The notes: generated by a model from the letters alone, not told the origin. Shown: positions 1 through 9,440, numbered from the stretch's first letter. The stretch: 16,873 nucleotides of DNA from Funneliformis mosseae (GCA_910592005.1 CAJVPP010001987.1:1-16873), one strand, 5' to 3'. Translations and numbers: made by a program.

Positions 1-327
1 TTACTGAAGGAGAAGAAAAAGAGCAAAATATTAGATTTTTATATAATCTATATGAAATATATAAACCAGATCATATATTTCAGAAAATAAATCAACCAAT
101 TCATCAGGATTGTCTTCACAAAATTTTTTTAAATATTATTAATTCAAACTTTAATTTATATTCTAATTCTAATCCAAATTTTAAAGTTGAACATTATTTT
201 AATACTCATATAGATATTAATTCAGATTCATATTAATAATGAAAATCTCATCAAAATAAATATTTAATTTTATCTAAAATCATATAATAATTCAAGCAAA
301 AGTATTGTTTCAGAGCAAGTTTTTTTT

Positions 328-335
328 ATTGCTAA
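328..335 (+). repeat. 8-bp target site duplication, left copy (ATTGCTAA)
   Basis: ATTGCTAA at 328-335 is repeated exactly at 2100-2107, immediately outside the inverted termini of the inserted element. Eight base pairs is the standard hAT target duplication. The bases lie within the codons of the interrupted hAT transposase. Confidence 0.8.
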
Positions 336-484
336 TAAAGCTTTGAATCAGGTCAGATCAACCTGTTTACCTAACCTAACCTGACCTGAAAATCCAAATC
401 AGGTCAGTAGATTTTCAAATTAATGTCAAGTCAAGTAAATAAGTCAAACTGACCTGATCTGACCTGACCTGATAAAATTTAGGT

Positions 485-1955
485 CAACCAATCATCATTT
501 TTGAATGATATTTTATTGTTTAATTAGAATGATTTGTTATTATTCTTAAATAATAGTTTTATTATTCGAAAATGATGTTTTATCATCTAAGAATGATGTT
601 TTTATCGTCTAAGAATAATAGTTTTATCATTCAATTAGAACAATTCATTATCGTCTGAGAATGATAGTTTTATCATTCAAGAATGATATTTATCATTTAA
701 TTAGAATGATTTCATTATCATTCAAAAATAATAATTTTATCATTCAATTAAAATAATTCATTATTATTCGAGAAAAATGGTTTTATTATTCAAAAATGAT
801 TATTTTATCATTCTTAAATGATAATTTATCAGAATAATGATTTTATCATTCAAAAATGATGTTTTATTATTCAATTAGAATGATGATTTATTGTTCAAGA
901 ATGATGGTGTTATCATTCTTGAACAATAGTTTTATCATTAGTTAATGATGTTTTATCATTCAATTAAAATGATTCATTATTACTCAAAAACAATGATTTT
1001 ATTATTCAAAAATAATAATTTATTATTTAAGAATGATGGTTTTATCGTTTGAGAATGATGTTTTATCATTTGAAATAAAGTTTTATTATTCAATTAGAAT
1101 GATTCATTATCATTTAAGAATGATAATTTTATCATTCAAAAATGATGATTTATCGTTCGAGAATGATAGTTTTATCGTTTAAGAATAATGTTTTATTGTT
1201 TAATTAGAATAATGATTTATCATTCTAGAATGATGTTTTATCATGTTTTATCATGTTTTATTATTCTAAAAGAATGTTTTATCATTCTAAAAAGATGTTT
1301 TATTGTTCTAGAAGGATGTTTTATTGTTTAAGAATAATGATTTTATCATTCAAGAATGATAATTTATCATTTAAGAACAATGATTTTATTATTCAAAAAT
1401 GATGATTTATTGTTCAAGAATGATAGTGTTATTATTCTTGAATAATAGTTTTATCATTAGTTAATGATGTTTTATCATTCAATTAAAATGATTCATTATT
1501 ACTCAAAAATAATGATTTTATTATTCAAAAATAATAATTTATTGTTTAAGAATGATGGTTTTATCGTTTGAGAATGATGTTTTATCATTTGAAATAAAGT
1601 TTTATTGTTCAATTAGAATGATTCATTATCATTTAAAAATGATGATTTATCGTTTGAGAATGATAGTTTTATCGCTTAAAAATAATGTTTTATTATTCAA
1701 TTAGAATAATGATTTATCATTCTAGAATGATGTTTTATCATGTTTTATTATTCTAAAAGAATGTTTTATCATTCTAGAAAGATGTTTTATTATTCTAGAA
1801 GGATGTTTTATCATTTAAGAATGATGATTTTATCGTTCAAGAATGATAATTTATCATTTAAGAACAATGATTTTATTGTTCAAGAATGATGATTTTATCA
1901 TTCAAGAATGATGATTTATCGTTCAAGAATGATAATTTTATCATTTAAAAATAAT
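485..1955. repeat. Tandem array of short palindromic units (AATGAT...ATCATT)
   Basis: The whole interval is built from units of about 20-30 bp of the form GAATGATnnTTTATCATTC, so each unit is nearly self-complementary and the array reads similarly on both strands. Variant spacers recur (AATTAGAATGATT, TTCAAGAATGATG, CATTCTAGAATGATG). A larger period overlies the small one: 885-1403 and 1404-1890 are two copies of one block of about 0.5 kb, in the same order of variants, with a roughly 30-bp block and a 12-bp unit missing from the second copy. A third copy appears to begin at 1891. Confidence 0.85.
885..1890 (+). repeat. Two-copy higher-order direct repeat, about 0.5 kb each
   Basis: Copy A (885-1403) and copy B (1404-1890) carry the same series of landmarks: GTTATCATTCTTGAACAATA or its variant, TTAGTTAATGATGTTTT, GATTCATTATTACTC, CATTTGAAATAAAGTTTTA, TCATGTTTTATTATTCTAAA, and GAAGGATGTTTTA. 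Differences are scattered transitions and two short deletions in copy B. This shows segmental duplication inside the array after the small units had already diversified. Confidence 0.8.
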
Positions 1956-2099
1956 GTTTTATAATCGATCAGATCAGATCAAGTCAGGTCAAGTCAAATG
2001 AAAATTTAAATCAGGTTAGATTTTTGTTTGACCTGACCTGATCCTCTCAGTTCAGGTAACTTGATTGACCTAACCTGAATTGATTTATTCAGAGCTCTA

Positions 2100-2107
2100 A
2101 TTGCTAA
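2100..2107 (+). repeat. 8-bp target site duplication, right copy (ATTGCTAA)
   Basis: Exact copy of 328-335, adjoining the right terminus of the inserted element. Keeping only one copy restores the hAT reading frame as ATT GCT AAC AAT. Confidence 0.8.
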
Positions 2108-2652
2108 CAATATAATTACAAAAATACACAATAGATTACATTCTAAAACAGTTAAAGCATGCTTTTGTTTAAAGAATTAGATTCAAAATGGATTATTGAA
2201 GGACAAATTAAATAAGAAAATTGAAAAAAAAAGTGAAGGACCAGAGGGTGAAATTATAGTAGTTGAAGATAATTAGTATAAATATGATGCATACAGTCTA
2301 AAACCACTACTTTTTATCATATGACTTTAAATAAATAAAAAAAAAATTAAGCTAGTATTTTTCAAAAAGATCTCTATAAAATTATAATTTGAATAATACT
2401 CTTTTATATAATAAAAAGTTTTTTCAAATCAGATTACTGTAACATAAAATATATAAATTTTTATATCAGTTATTTTATTAAGTTTAAAATAAATTTAGCC
2501 AGTTTAGCACTAATATAATGCAGGCCAAAATTTATAAACTGGCCAGAATTAATAACTAGTATAAATTAAGATTGATTATATCTTTAGCATGTGAATTTAT
2601 TTTAATTCAGCATTTAATAGCATTTGTTAATCACTATCTCATTTATATAAAA

Positions 2653-4716
2653 ATGCCATCAAAGAAATGAAAAATTCAACTTGCAGCTACATGAAACAGT
2701 AAAGCTTCAAAAACAAAAAATAAAACTTATAAAACTTGGTTAAATAGTGATGATAATGATGACAATTTATTAATTCTGATGATTATTAGTATAATGATGA
2801 GTTAGAAAATAATTTGAACTAAATTTTACAAATTATTTTAATATTATAATTAAAAATACTAAAGAGCTAACAGCATTTACAAATAATTGTCTATTAGTTT
2901 ATGTTGAAAATTTAGAAAGAACCTAGAGACATAAAAAATCAGCTGCTAAAATTACAACAGCTGATATTCTTAAACTTATTACTTTTTTCTTTATACTTAA
3001 ATCATATCAACAAATATCACAACAATCTGCAAAAGAACTTGCAAATAAATTAAAGCAACTTGAAAAGGATCAAAAATAATAAGATTTTGAATTAGCATTA
3101 GAGGATATAAAGAAATTGATTGCTGATAAATCTTTAATCTTGTAAGTCAAAATGTGATTATATCTTATAATGCAATATATTAATTTACAATTAAGTAATC
3201 TTAAATGCATAAATGCAAGCAATACTCTTATAATTAGCATTGGAAAAGGTGATTATCAAGTATAGTTAATTATATCATAGACTCATAATTATATTATTTA
3301 TTGTCAGATTCCAGTATCAATATGTGAAAAATATCAAAAAGTAAAAGCATATTAGGTGATAAAGATATTCATCAAATGATTACAGAATATCTTTAGAATA
3401 TTAATTGTAATATAACAATGAGTAGATTTAAAGTTTACATTGAATAGGAAGTATTTTCAACCATAAGAATTGAAAAAAAAAATAATTTCTGATAATACAA
3501 TATGTATTTGGTTAAAACACTTTAGATAGAAGTTTTGTGTTAAAAAAAAAGATTTTATTATGATAGTCACAAAAGATCTGATATAATTAAATATAGATAA
3601 GAATTTTTAAATGAAATTTTGGAGTTGAAAATATTGATGCCAAAACCATCAAATGATAATATAATGCTTTTAGAAGAATCAGTTTTAAATATAAATAAGA
3701 AGCACCATATATTGATAACACATGATGAATCTGTTTTTTATATTAATGATGAAAAAAAAAACCTTTTGAGATCAGCAAACATCAATCACTTCAAAAAAAG
3801 GAATAAAACTTAGTTTACATGTTAGTGATTTCCTTACAGAAGTTGATAGATGTTTAAAATTTAAGGAAAAAGAAGCATATGTTATGATGAAATTAGAAAT
3901 CAATTGTGATGAATAGTAGAAAACAGATGATTTAATTAAACAGGTGACTTAATTATATTTAGTTTTAAAATATTATTTATTTGTTTATTAATATTTTAAT
4001 ATTATTTTTTAATGTTAAATAATTAAAAAAGCAATTTATATATTTGAAAATTATATTCTGATAATATTGATATATTTGCATTTAATAATACAACAAGTTA
4101 TACAGCTTATGCTGAAGATACTCTTATTGCATTACAAATGAATTTTAAACCTAATAGCAAAGGAAAATTTAAAGATAGATTAATGCTTAATAGATTAACA
4201 TAGTTAATGCATTTTCTAAACAGACAGCTAAAAGTATCAAATTAGTTTTAGAAGAACGTAGACTATAGCCTCAAAATTAATTGAAACGTATTTGTGATAA
4301 TTGCAAAAAACATTCTTTAATTTCAGATAATTATTGTGGAGTTCATTTACTTTTACTTCAATCTGATTTTTGATACAAAAACCATTGATTAAAGAGGTAA
4401 TTGAAAATCAGAGATATAAGGTCATATTTTATCTAAAATTTTATTGTGAGCTTAATTTTATTAAGATATTTTAGAATGTAGCTAAATGATATGCCCATAA
4501 TAATTATGATTATTCATTTAAAGCATTAGAAAAAATTATACTGGAAGCATTAAATTCTATTTTTTTAGAACAAATTAGACAATATGCTTGTTATTTTTGA
4601 AGGTTTATAAATATATACAGAAAAGGCTTAATGGATATTATAGCTTTATATACTGTAAACAGTATAGATCACATCAGCGAATTCTTGAAAATGTGATAAA
4701 TTATATAAATTCTTAA
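2653..4716 (+). pseudogene. Tc1/mariner-type DDE transposase, many stops
   Basis: A cut-and-paste transposase relic. ATG at 2653 gives MPSKK, then TGA; an acidic D/N-rich stretch follows, and after it a helical region with AKELANKLKQLEKDQK (3039-3074). The catalytic core is recognisable: HDESVFYINDE (about 3724-3755) carries the first Asp, IFAFNNTTSYTAYAED the second acidic site, and FYCELNFIK the third. In this family (fungal DDE superfamily with FHCELNFIE) the second and third sites are Asp and Glu. Here they are Asn (4084-4086, AAT) and Lys (4463-4465, AAG). Both are single G to A changes, so the enzyme would be dead even without its stops. A 88-bp GT-AG intron is at 3944-4031. The end AATVINYINS-like tail stops at TAA 4714. 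A clean 64-codon stretch around 3619-3813 is only a surviving piece of this frame. Confidence 0.72.
3944..4031 (+). other. Probable spliceosomal intron in the mariner-type transposase
   Basis: GTGACT at 3944 and AAAAAG at 4026-4031 bracket a very AT-rich 88 bp with stops in all frames. The protein reads DDLIKQ before it and NLYI/AIYIFE-like sequence after it, which is where the family continues. Confidence 0.5.
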
Positions 4717-5055
4717 TAATAAATCTATTAGTTTATTTAATTTTCTAATCATATGATTAAAGTATTAACCAATAAAATTTATTTCACATAACTTGAGTAT
4801 AAAACTAAAAATTTGGCTGTAAAATAAAAAAGTGGTGGCTTTAAACTGTGTGTATTATAGAATATATATCAATATATAAAATAATAGTAATTTTAAAATT
4901 TAATAAACATTATTCAAATAAAAAATATTTTTTTATAGTATATTTGTTAAAATTTTTTTATTAAAGCAATAGTTTAAAAAACTAATATAAATTAAAAAAC
5001 TGATGATCTTATAAGACCATTAGTCTCTGATTTTTTTTCAAAGATTGCTAAAGAT

Positions 5056-5094
5056 TAGATCAAATCAGATCAGATCAGATCATTCCCAACCCTA
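5056..5094 (-). repeat. hAT-type terminal inverted repeat with GATC-rich subterminal motifs
   Basis: The stretch contains repeated AGATCAGATC and ends CATTCCCAACCCTA. On the other strand this begins TAGGGTTGGGAATGATC, a hAT-like terminus. No inverted partner with TAGGGTTGGG was found elsewhere in the window. It may be the right end of the hAT element whose transposase occupies 3-2276, with its left end outside the window. In that case the two insertions at 336-2099 and 2292-4852 are nested within it. This linkage is inference. Confidence 0.45.
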
Positions 5095-5339
5095 AAATTA
5101 ACTACAATCTGGTATTTTTTATATATAGTATTTCAAATATAGTAATAATCTGCATTCTAGAAATCTGATAAAATTCAGTAATACAGAATTTTATTGGCTA
5201 TAAATTATTATATGTAATAATATAACATATAATTTTAATAAAAAAATTTTTAACAAAACAAAATGATGATACAAGATTTTATGAAACTGAAAATGTTAAT
5301 TTGCAAATATTTATTGATTATATTTTAGAATTTCTGACT
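5095..5339. other. AT-rich spacer, nothing recognised
   Basis: No open frame longer than a few tens of codons and no clear repeat. It separates a hAT-type terminus from a decayed minus-strand gene. Confidence 0.4.
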
Positions 5340-6150
5340 TTGTTTTCAAATTATTTCATTATTATTAGTTAAATCTTGAACTTCTTGTAAAATAACTAAT
5401 AGTTCGTCCTTTTTTTGACTTCAAACCTAAAAATTGTGGCCAATTAGTTTTATTTAAAGATCCAATTAATGATTCAATTACTAATAACAATTCTTTCTTC
5501 TTCATTGAACCTTTCGCTGATTGTATTTGCATTTTATCAATAGTAATAGAAATAGAACAAATAAGTAATAATTTTGTTAAACTTAATTTTTCTTTGATAT
5601 AATTTATACATTGAGCTTGAGCTGTAATACCAAATAATTTCATTTTTTTACTCAATTTATTATATCTGTCCAAACTTTCAAAATGATTATTATTTTCATA
5701 TGGATTTAGAAAACTTTTTTTTCTTAATTAAACTCAGAACTGTTGTGATTCTATCTCATAATCTGAACACATTCGTAGACCAGTACTTTCAATATTACAT
5801 ATCTGATTGTAGAAAATTATCTCTTCTGTAACTGCTATTAAGAAATAAATGATAAGTATCACAATTTAATATTATCAAATTTATTATTTTTACCTTAATA
5901 AATTTTATAACAATTTCTTGTTACAATTTTCTAGTACTTCTGAGTTAGTATAGGCAGAATGAGTGTCTTTAGTATTTTATTGACTTCTTTAAGTATAGCA
6001 TCTAATTCTTGATGCTGGTTTAATCATCCTGACCATGATATAACTGAATTTAGTTTAATAAGTTATCAGATTTCAGAGCGAAAACGTATAAGTTGTTCTT
6101 TATCAGCTACTTCAATTTCTTGATAAATAGAATATTATCTTGTGAACTAA
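5340..6150 (-). pseudogene. Unrecognised decayed gene, minus strand
   Basis: The best-preserved part is open from about 5735 down to 5365: LRKKSFLNPYE, then HFESLDRYNKLSKKMKLFG, AQAQCINYIKEKLSLTKLLL and SAKGSMKKKELLLVIESLIG. It is rich in Lys, Leu and Ser and reads like a helical domain. The nominal end (TISYFTRSSRFN) looks out of frame: the neighbouring frame gives ELLVILQEVQDLTNNNEII up to a TGA, so a one-base frameshift near 5405 is likely. Upstream on this strand (about 5935-6135) another frame gives YQEIEVADKEQLIRFRSEI, stops, then NQHQELDAILKEVNKILKTL, also helical, with in-frame TGA and TAA. The stretch between is too broken to join. I do not recognise the family. The stop pattern matches the decayed transposases in the window, so a mobile-element gene is possible. 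Confidence 0.4.
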
Positions 6151-6857
6151 ATAGAAATAAATGCTTTACGCACAACTGATTTAAATAAGGGCTAATTAAG
6201 TCTAACTCTGAAATGAAAATTTATTATGGCTTGCAAATACAAAAAGATCTAAAAAAAATAAGTATTAGTTTTTTTTTGAAAATTTGCAATTATTAAGTTA
6301 TAAATTACTAATATACTTATTCATATTTTAATTTATATAACTTGTCTTATTGATTCTTAACCTAATTGAAATATCTAATAATAGTTAGATTAAGATTTGA
6401 AATAATATAAGGTTAAACTAATTCTATGACTATCACGTGCTGATATATATTACAAATTGAATTCTACACTTTGTGATGATCGGCACACTTTTAAAATATT
6501 CTAATTAATTTTCATTTTTGTATTTTTGACATTATGCAAAATATCATAGATCAATATCCCTAAATTTTATATTATGAAATTATAAGATTAGATTAATTTA
6601 AAACAATTTAGAACTAACTATAACTTGCCAATTCAATTCCATAAAGGATTTCAACATATTTATCTCTTCATAAAGCAGACTGGATATTAAAAGAATTTTT
6701 AGATAATTATTTTTAAATTTTATGTATAATAGTAAAGAGTTCTATTGCAAACTACTGTAATCTATTTTCATTTACCTTTATTAATCTTACTAATTTCTTT
6801 AATATGTTCTAAGAGTTTAGATTAATTGGTATAGAATCTGAAATAAAAATATTGAAT
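6151..6857. other. AT-rich stretch without a recognisable gene
   Basis: No frame can be followed for more than short distances on either strand. Short near-palindromic words such as ATCACGTGCTGATAT (about 6432-6446) and GTGATGATCGGCAC (about 6473-6486) occur. They may be remnants of element ends, but no matching pair or target duplication could be established. Confidence 0.35.
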
Positions 6858-6915
6858 ACACAATGTCATTATGGGGATTTGAGAACAAAATGTCTATATC
6901 CTCATGACATTGTGT
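6858..6915. repeat. Hairpin-forming inverted repeat
   Basis: ACACAATGTCAT (6858-6869) pairs perfectly with ATGACATTGTGT (6904-6915). Inside these arms GGGGAT and ATATCCTC can extend the stem imperfectly, leaving a loop of about 20 bases. The right arm and its flank (CATTGTGTG...GTTGTAAAATC) recur in diverged form at about 7398-7435 within the following repeat region. It could be the end of a small foldback element; no function is shown. Confidence 0.6.
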
Positions 6916-7178
6916 GCCTATAGGAGTTGTAAAATCAATATTGTTTTTTATTGTTTTTTATTATATTAGAAAAGCTTCTAAAGGCTCTAGAACTTTAATT
7001 TTTATATCATTTTTCAGTTATATTTATTGAGTCTAACTAAATAATGTATATCAGAAATTGATTCTACATGATTTTCCTCATTAAATTGTATATTAATTAC
7101 TTAAGTCTAACTAAAATAAGTCTAACGATTCTTATTTTCTTATAAATAAGTCTAATAAAAAATTAAGTTTAATTAAAA

Positions 7179-7700
7179 TAAGTCTAACAGTTTTTGTCTT
7201 AACTTTTTCTTAATCAAGAATTGCTTCTGTAAGAGTTTGCATATTAATTAGCATATTGAAAAAATTATATGACCTTTTAAATCTAACAAATTTTACTATA
7301 GACAAGAATGACTTCTATACAAGCTAGCTTATTAAATTGCATAATCTTTAAATAAATCTAACAAGAATTTTGTCTTAACTTTTCCTTATGATTTATAACA
7401 TTGTGTGTTTGTGGAAGATGTAAAATCGATATCAGTTTTTAAGTTATATTTATTAAGTTTAACGAATAAATAAGTCTAACAAGAATTTTGTCCTAACTTT
7501 TCTTAATAAAAATGAGTTCAATGCAGGTTAGCTTACTAAAAAGCATATTTATATAAAAGTCTAACGAAATATCATTCCTGCAAAATTTGCGAAATTGTCC
7601 CAACTTTTTCTTAATTAAAAATGAGTTTAGCATAGGCTAGCTCATCAAATAGCATACGAAAAAATATAAAAAATAAGTCTAACAAAAATTTAGCAAATGC
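7179..7700 (+). repeat. Degenerate direct-repeat family (AAGTCTAAC units)
   Basis: Units start with AAGTCTAAC or AAATCTAAC, run through TTTTGTCTTAACTTTTTCTTAA and then through a segment like ATGAGTTCAATGCAGG-TTAGCTTACTAA-AAGCATA. Recognisable copies are at about 7179-7257, 7279-7344, 7353-7390 (short), 7471-7549 and 7558-7658, with a last partial start near 7676. Isolated AAGTCTAAC words extend the family left to about 7030 and one occurs at 6200. Copies differ at many sites and by indels, so the array is old. No coding frame crosses it. What drove its growth is unknown. Confidence 0.65.
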
Positions 7701-7857
7701 TTATTAGATATTGTATTAAAAATTTAAGTTAGCCGCCTTTTCATTTATTCTGGTTGGCAACTAACATAATAATCTCCTTCTCCCATTTTTATCAGAATGA
7801 GGCATTCTCTGCAAAGAAAAATATTAAAATTTATAAGCATATTTCTATAAGTAACAA

Positions 7858-8181
7858 TTATTTCCTTATAACTTCTTTCTCATATCTCTGATCGAAGTCT
7901 ATTATAGAATTGGCTAGCATAAGATTAACCAACATAAGTTCTTTCTCGTCAAAGTCTATTATAGTGTTGGGTAATATAATAGCCTCTGACATAATCTGGG
8001 CATCAGCCACAAGCAGTAACTGTAGGCTTTTCACAATCAGAGCATAGTATTCATTTCTTAGCTTCCAATGGAAACGACATCCTTCAGGCCTAGTACTAGC
8101 ATTTCCACAAGCCTTTACAGTATTATGAAGAAATAGGTAAAAATATTCATCAATCATCCTACTTTTTATTACTAGATTCAA
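7858..8181 (-). CDS. Hypothetical protein, unrecognised
   Basis: An uninterrupted minus-strand frame of 107 codons from a TTG at 8181; the first ATG is at 8157, giving 99 residues (MIDEYFYLFLHNTVKACGN...). It has a mixed hydrophobic middle (ALIVKSLQLLLVADAQIM) and a small internal repeat: NTIIDFDEKELMLVNLML followed by NSIIDFDQRYEKEVIRK, ending in charged residues. Two Cys and two His are present, without a zinc-finger spacing. I recognise no family. The long clean frame stands out in a region where frames are otherwise broken, but AT-rich DNA gives chance frames of this size, and nothing shows expression. It could also be one exon of a broken gene. Confidence 0.3.
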   Translation of the reverse strand: MNLVIKSRMIDEYFYLFLHNTVKACGNASTRPEGCRFHWKLRNEYYALIVKSLQLLLVADAQIMSEAIILPNTIIDFDEKELMLVNLMLANSIIDFDQRYEKEVIRK

Positions 8182-8370
8182 AAAGATTAATTAATAATTA
8201 GTTAATGCTTCAGTTTTGCAATAGCTAGAACCTCTTCAAAAAGCTTATAAATACTTATCTTTAGTAAGGTTTCTATGATCGAAAAGTGATAGATACATAA
8301 GAAATAAATAACTAAAGAAAAATTATATAAGCAAGTAATAGCGTGACAGTTAGAGCTAACTATATACTAA
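8182..8370. other. Short spacer before the Polinton-like fragment
   Basis: No gene seen. It contains GCGTGACAGTTAGAGCTAAC (8341-8360), which resembles the outer part of the nearby MULE terminus (CGTGAC...AGCTAAC) and may be a leftover terminus or chance. Confidence 0.3.
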
Positions 8371-8829
8371 ATGTTATATGTGTATCTTGATTATATAGAA
8401 GAAATAGGTATAGAAATAGCTGATTTTAATCCAATTAGTCCTACTGCTCATATACCTTTACCTGAAACTTTGCCAAAACGTAATAATAGAATTATTAATA
8501 TTTAAAATAATGATGACTGGTATTTCAGCTGGAGTGTCTTAAAAGCTTTGCATCCAGTTAAAGTTCATCCAGAAAGAAATCTACATCAGCTATATGAAGG
8601 TTTTGTAAAGGAACTTAATATAAAAGACATCCTAATTCCAGTACTAGTTTCAACACCAGTTTATAAAAAATTTGAAGAAAATAATTCTAAAATTAGTTTA
8701 TGTGTCTATGAATAGCACAACCAAAACAAATGTCTTGACTTTCGCTATGTTTCAGAAAGAAGGGGGGAGAAATATAAGCAAGTAAATCTTTTAGTAATTA
8801 CGGAAGAAGAAGATAAAAGCCATTATTAA
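8371..8829 (+). pseudogene. Maverick/Polinton-type protein fragment (viral-like DNA polymerase N-terminal region)
   Basis: One frame runs 153 codons from ATG 8371 to TAA 8827, with internal TAA at 8503 and TAG at 8713. Diagnostic blocks in order are AHIPLPETLPKRNNRIINI, then stop (Lys or Gln expected), NNDDWYFSWSVLKALHPVKVHPER, YEGFVKELNIKDILIPV, YKKFEENNSKISLCVYE, and VNLLVITEEEDKSHY. This order (IPLP..L..K..IIN, N.D..CF.W....AL.PV, L......P......KFE..N..I..N.., .NLL.I......HY) is what I remember from the N-terminal part of large proteins annotated as type-B viral/organellar DNA polymerases of Maverick/Polinton elements in animals and Glomeromycotina. The family's Cys in N-D-D-K-C-F is Tyr here. 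The text stops exactly at the MULE insertion, and no clear continuation was found after 11548. Polymerase motifs themselves are not in the window. Confidence 0.55.
8821..8829 (+). repeat. MULE target site duplication, left copy (CATTATTAA)
   Basis: CATTATTAA precedes the left MULE terminus and CATAAATAA follows the right one at 11539-11547: 7 of 9 identical. Nine base pairs is the usual MULE duplication, and the mismatches fit an old insertion. Confidence 0.55.
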
Positions 8830-8922
8830 GGGATAGCTAAAGTAGAGTAGTATTACGTGACCTCACATAAATGTACAATAATTGGTTAGAGATAATGGGT
8901 AAACACTATTGGCTAAGAGAAT

Positions 8923-8971
8923 TAAAAATTAAAAAAATAAAAATAAAAAATAAAAAAAAATAAAAATAAAA
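8923..8971 (+). repeat. A-rich low-complexity tract
   Basis: About fifty bases composed of AAAAT and AAAAAT units just inside the left MULE terminus; no coding content. Confidence 0.8.
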
Positions 8972-9131
8972 TGTATACTTAACTTTATTATCAAAGAAAA
9001 TACTCTACACGTTAGAAGTATTGTAACTCTTTTTTCAGTTATATTATTAGCACTATACTATTTTTTATCTGGTCTTAAGAGAAGTAAACTTTTATACTTA
9101 ATTTAAAATGGAAAGGTTGCGGTAAATTATG

Positions 9132-9440
9132 AATTCTACTACCTTTTCAGCGGCTATATTTCCTCTAATTAATAAGGATTATATTATCTCTTCAGCGATT
9201 ACATTTCCTTTCTTTAATAAGGATTCTACTAGTTCTTCAGTAGCTATTTTTCCTCTAGTCAATAAGGATTATACTACCTCTTCGACAACTACATTTCCTT
9301 TATTTAACAAGGATTCTACTAGTTCTTCAGCGGCTATGTTTTCTCTAATCAATAAGGATTTTACTACCTCTTCAGCGGCTACATTTCCTTTGTTTAACAA
9401 GGATTTTACTACCTCTTTGACAGCTATGTCTTCTTTAGTT
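9132..9440 (+). repeat. 45-bp tandem minisatellite coding 15-residue units
   Basis: One partial unit and six full units start at 9171, 9216, 9261, 9306, 9351 and 9396. The protein unit is NKD[Y/S/F]TTSSAATFPLF. Units alternate between an NKDY/F-TTSS...FPLF form and an NKDS-TSSS...FPLV/I form, so a 90-bp dimer is the older period for the first five units. No indel breaks the 15-codon register. Confidence 0.85.

Larger units (their letters stand above)
336..2099. mobile_element. Non-autonomous hAT-type TIR element filled with a palindromic satellite
   Basis: The left end begins TAAAGCTTTGAAT and the right end, read inward on the other strand, begins TAGAGCTCTGAAT: 11 of 13 identical, and starting with TA as many hAT termini do. 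An exact 8-bp duplication flanks it. Each end has a subterminal block (about 347-480 and 1966-2085) of TCAGGTC/GACCTGA motifs in both orientations, which are candidate transposase-binding sites. The interior (about 485-1955) is a satellite made of AATGAT and ATCATT half-sites. No coding frame is seen, so it would depend on a transposase supplied in trans. The element is 1764 bp. Confidence 0.8.
3..2276 (+). pseudogene. hAT-family transposase, C-terminal part, interrupted by a TIR element
   Basis: This is a DNA transposase remnant whose N-terminal part lies left of the window. Positions 3-233 are open for 77 codons, then TAA TAA TGA follow, and the same frame continues with KSHQNKYLILSKII, which fits the W-W-K-x-x-x-x-K-Y-P-x-L-S-x-I-A block that opens the hAT dimerisation domain (the TGA sits where the family has Trp). 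A frameshift near 291-300 leads to SIVSEQVFFIA, matching the family's S-x-x-SE-x-x-F-S-x-A-G-N motif. The frame is then cut at 335 by an inserted element and resumes at 2108 with NNIITK, NRLHSKTVKAC and an acidic tail (GEIIVVEDN) before TAG at 2274. Removing 336-2107 rejoins the frame exactly. One further internal TAG lies after CFCLKN, where Trp is expected. Recognition is from remembered family motifs; no search was run. Confidence 0.72.
2292..4852 (+). mobile_element. Tc1/mariner-superfamily element, decayed, with TIRs
   Basis: The left end (about 2292-2326) reads TACAGTCTAAAACCACTACT and the right end (about 4815-4852), inverted, reads CACAGTTTAAAGCCACCACT. Both continue into a T-run and then TAT. 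The two arms match at most positions over about 30 bp. The exact boundary and a TA duplication cannot be fixed to the base because the outermost 2-4 bp differ between the arms. The element encloses the decayed DDE transposase at 2653-4716. It lies 16 bp after the hAT stop codon, so it may have inserted into that element's 3' region. Confidence 0.65.

Noticed and set aside
485..1955. CRISPR array
   Set aside because: Units are adjoining diverged palindromes with no constant repeat plus unique spacers, and the context is eukaryotic.
3619..3813. Independent small gene of 64 codons
   Set aside because: It is the surviving first-Asp block (HDES) of the mariner-type transposase and has no start of its own apart from TTG.
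6432..6486. Pair of element ends (ATCACGTGCTGA and GTGATGATCGGCAC)
   Set aside because: The arms match over only about nine bases and no target duplication is present.
8341..8360. Second MULE terminus
   Set aside because: Only CGTGAC and AGCTAAC match; the spacing differs and no partner was found.
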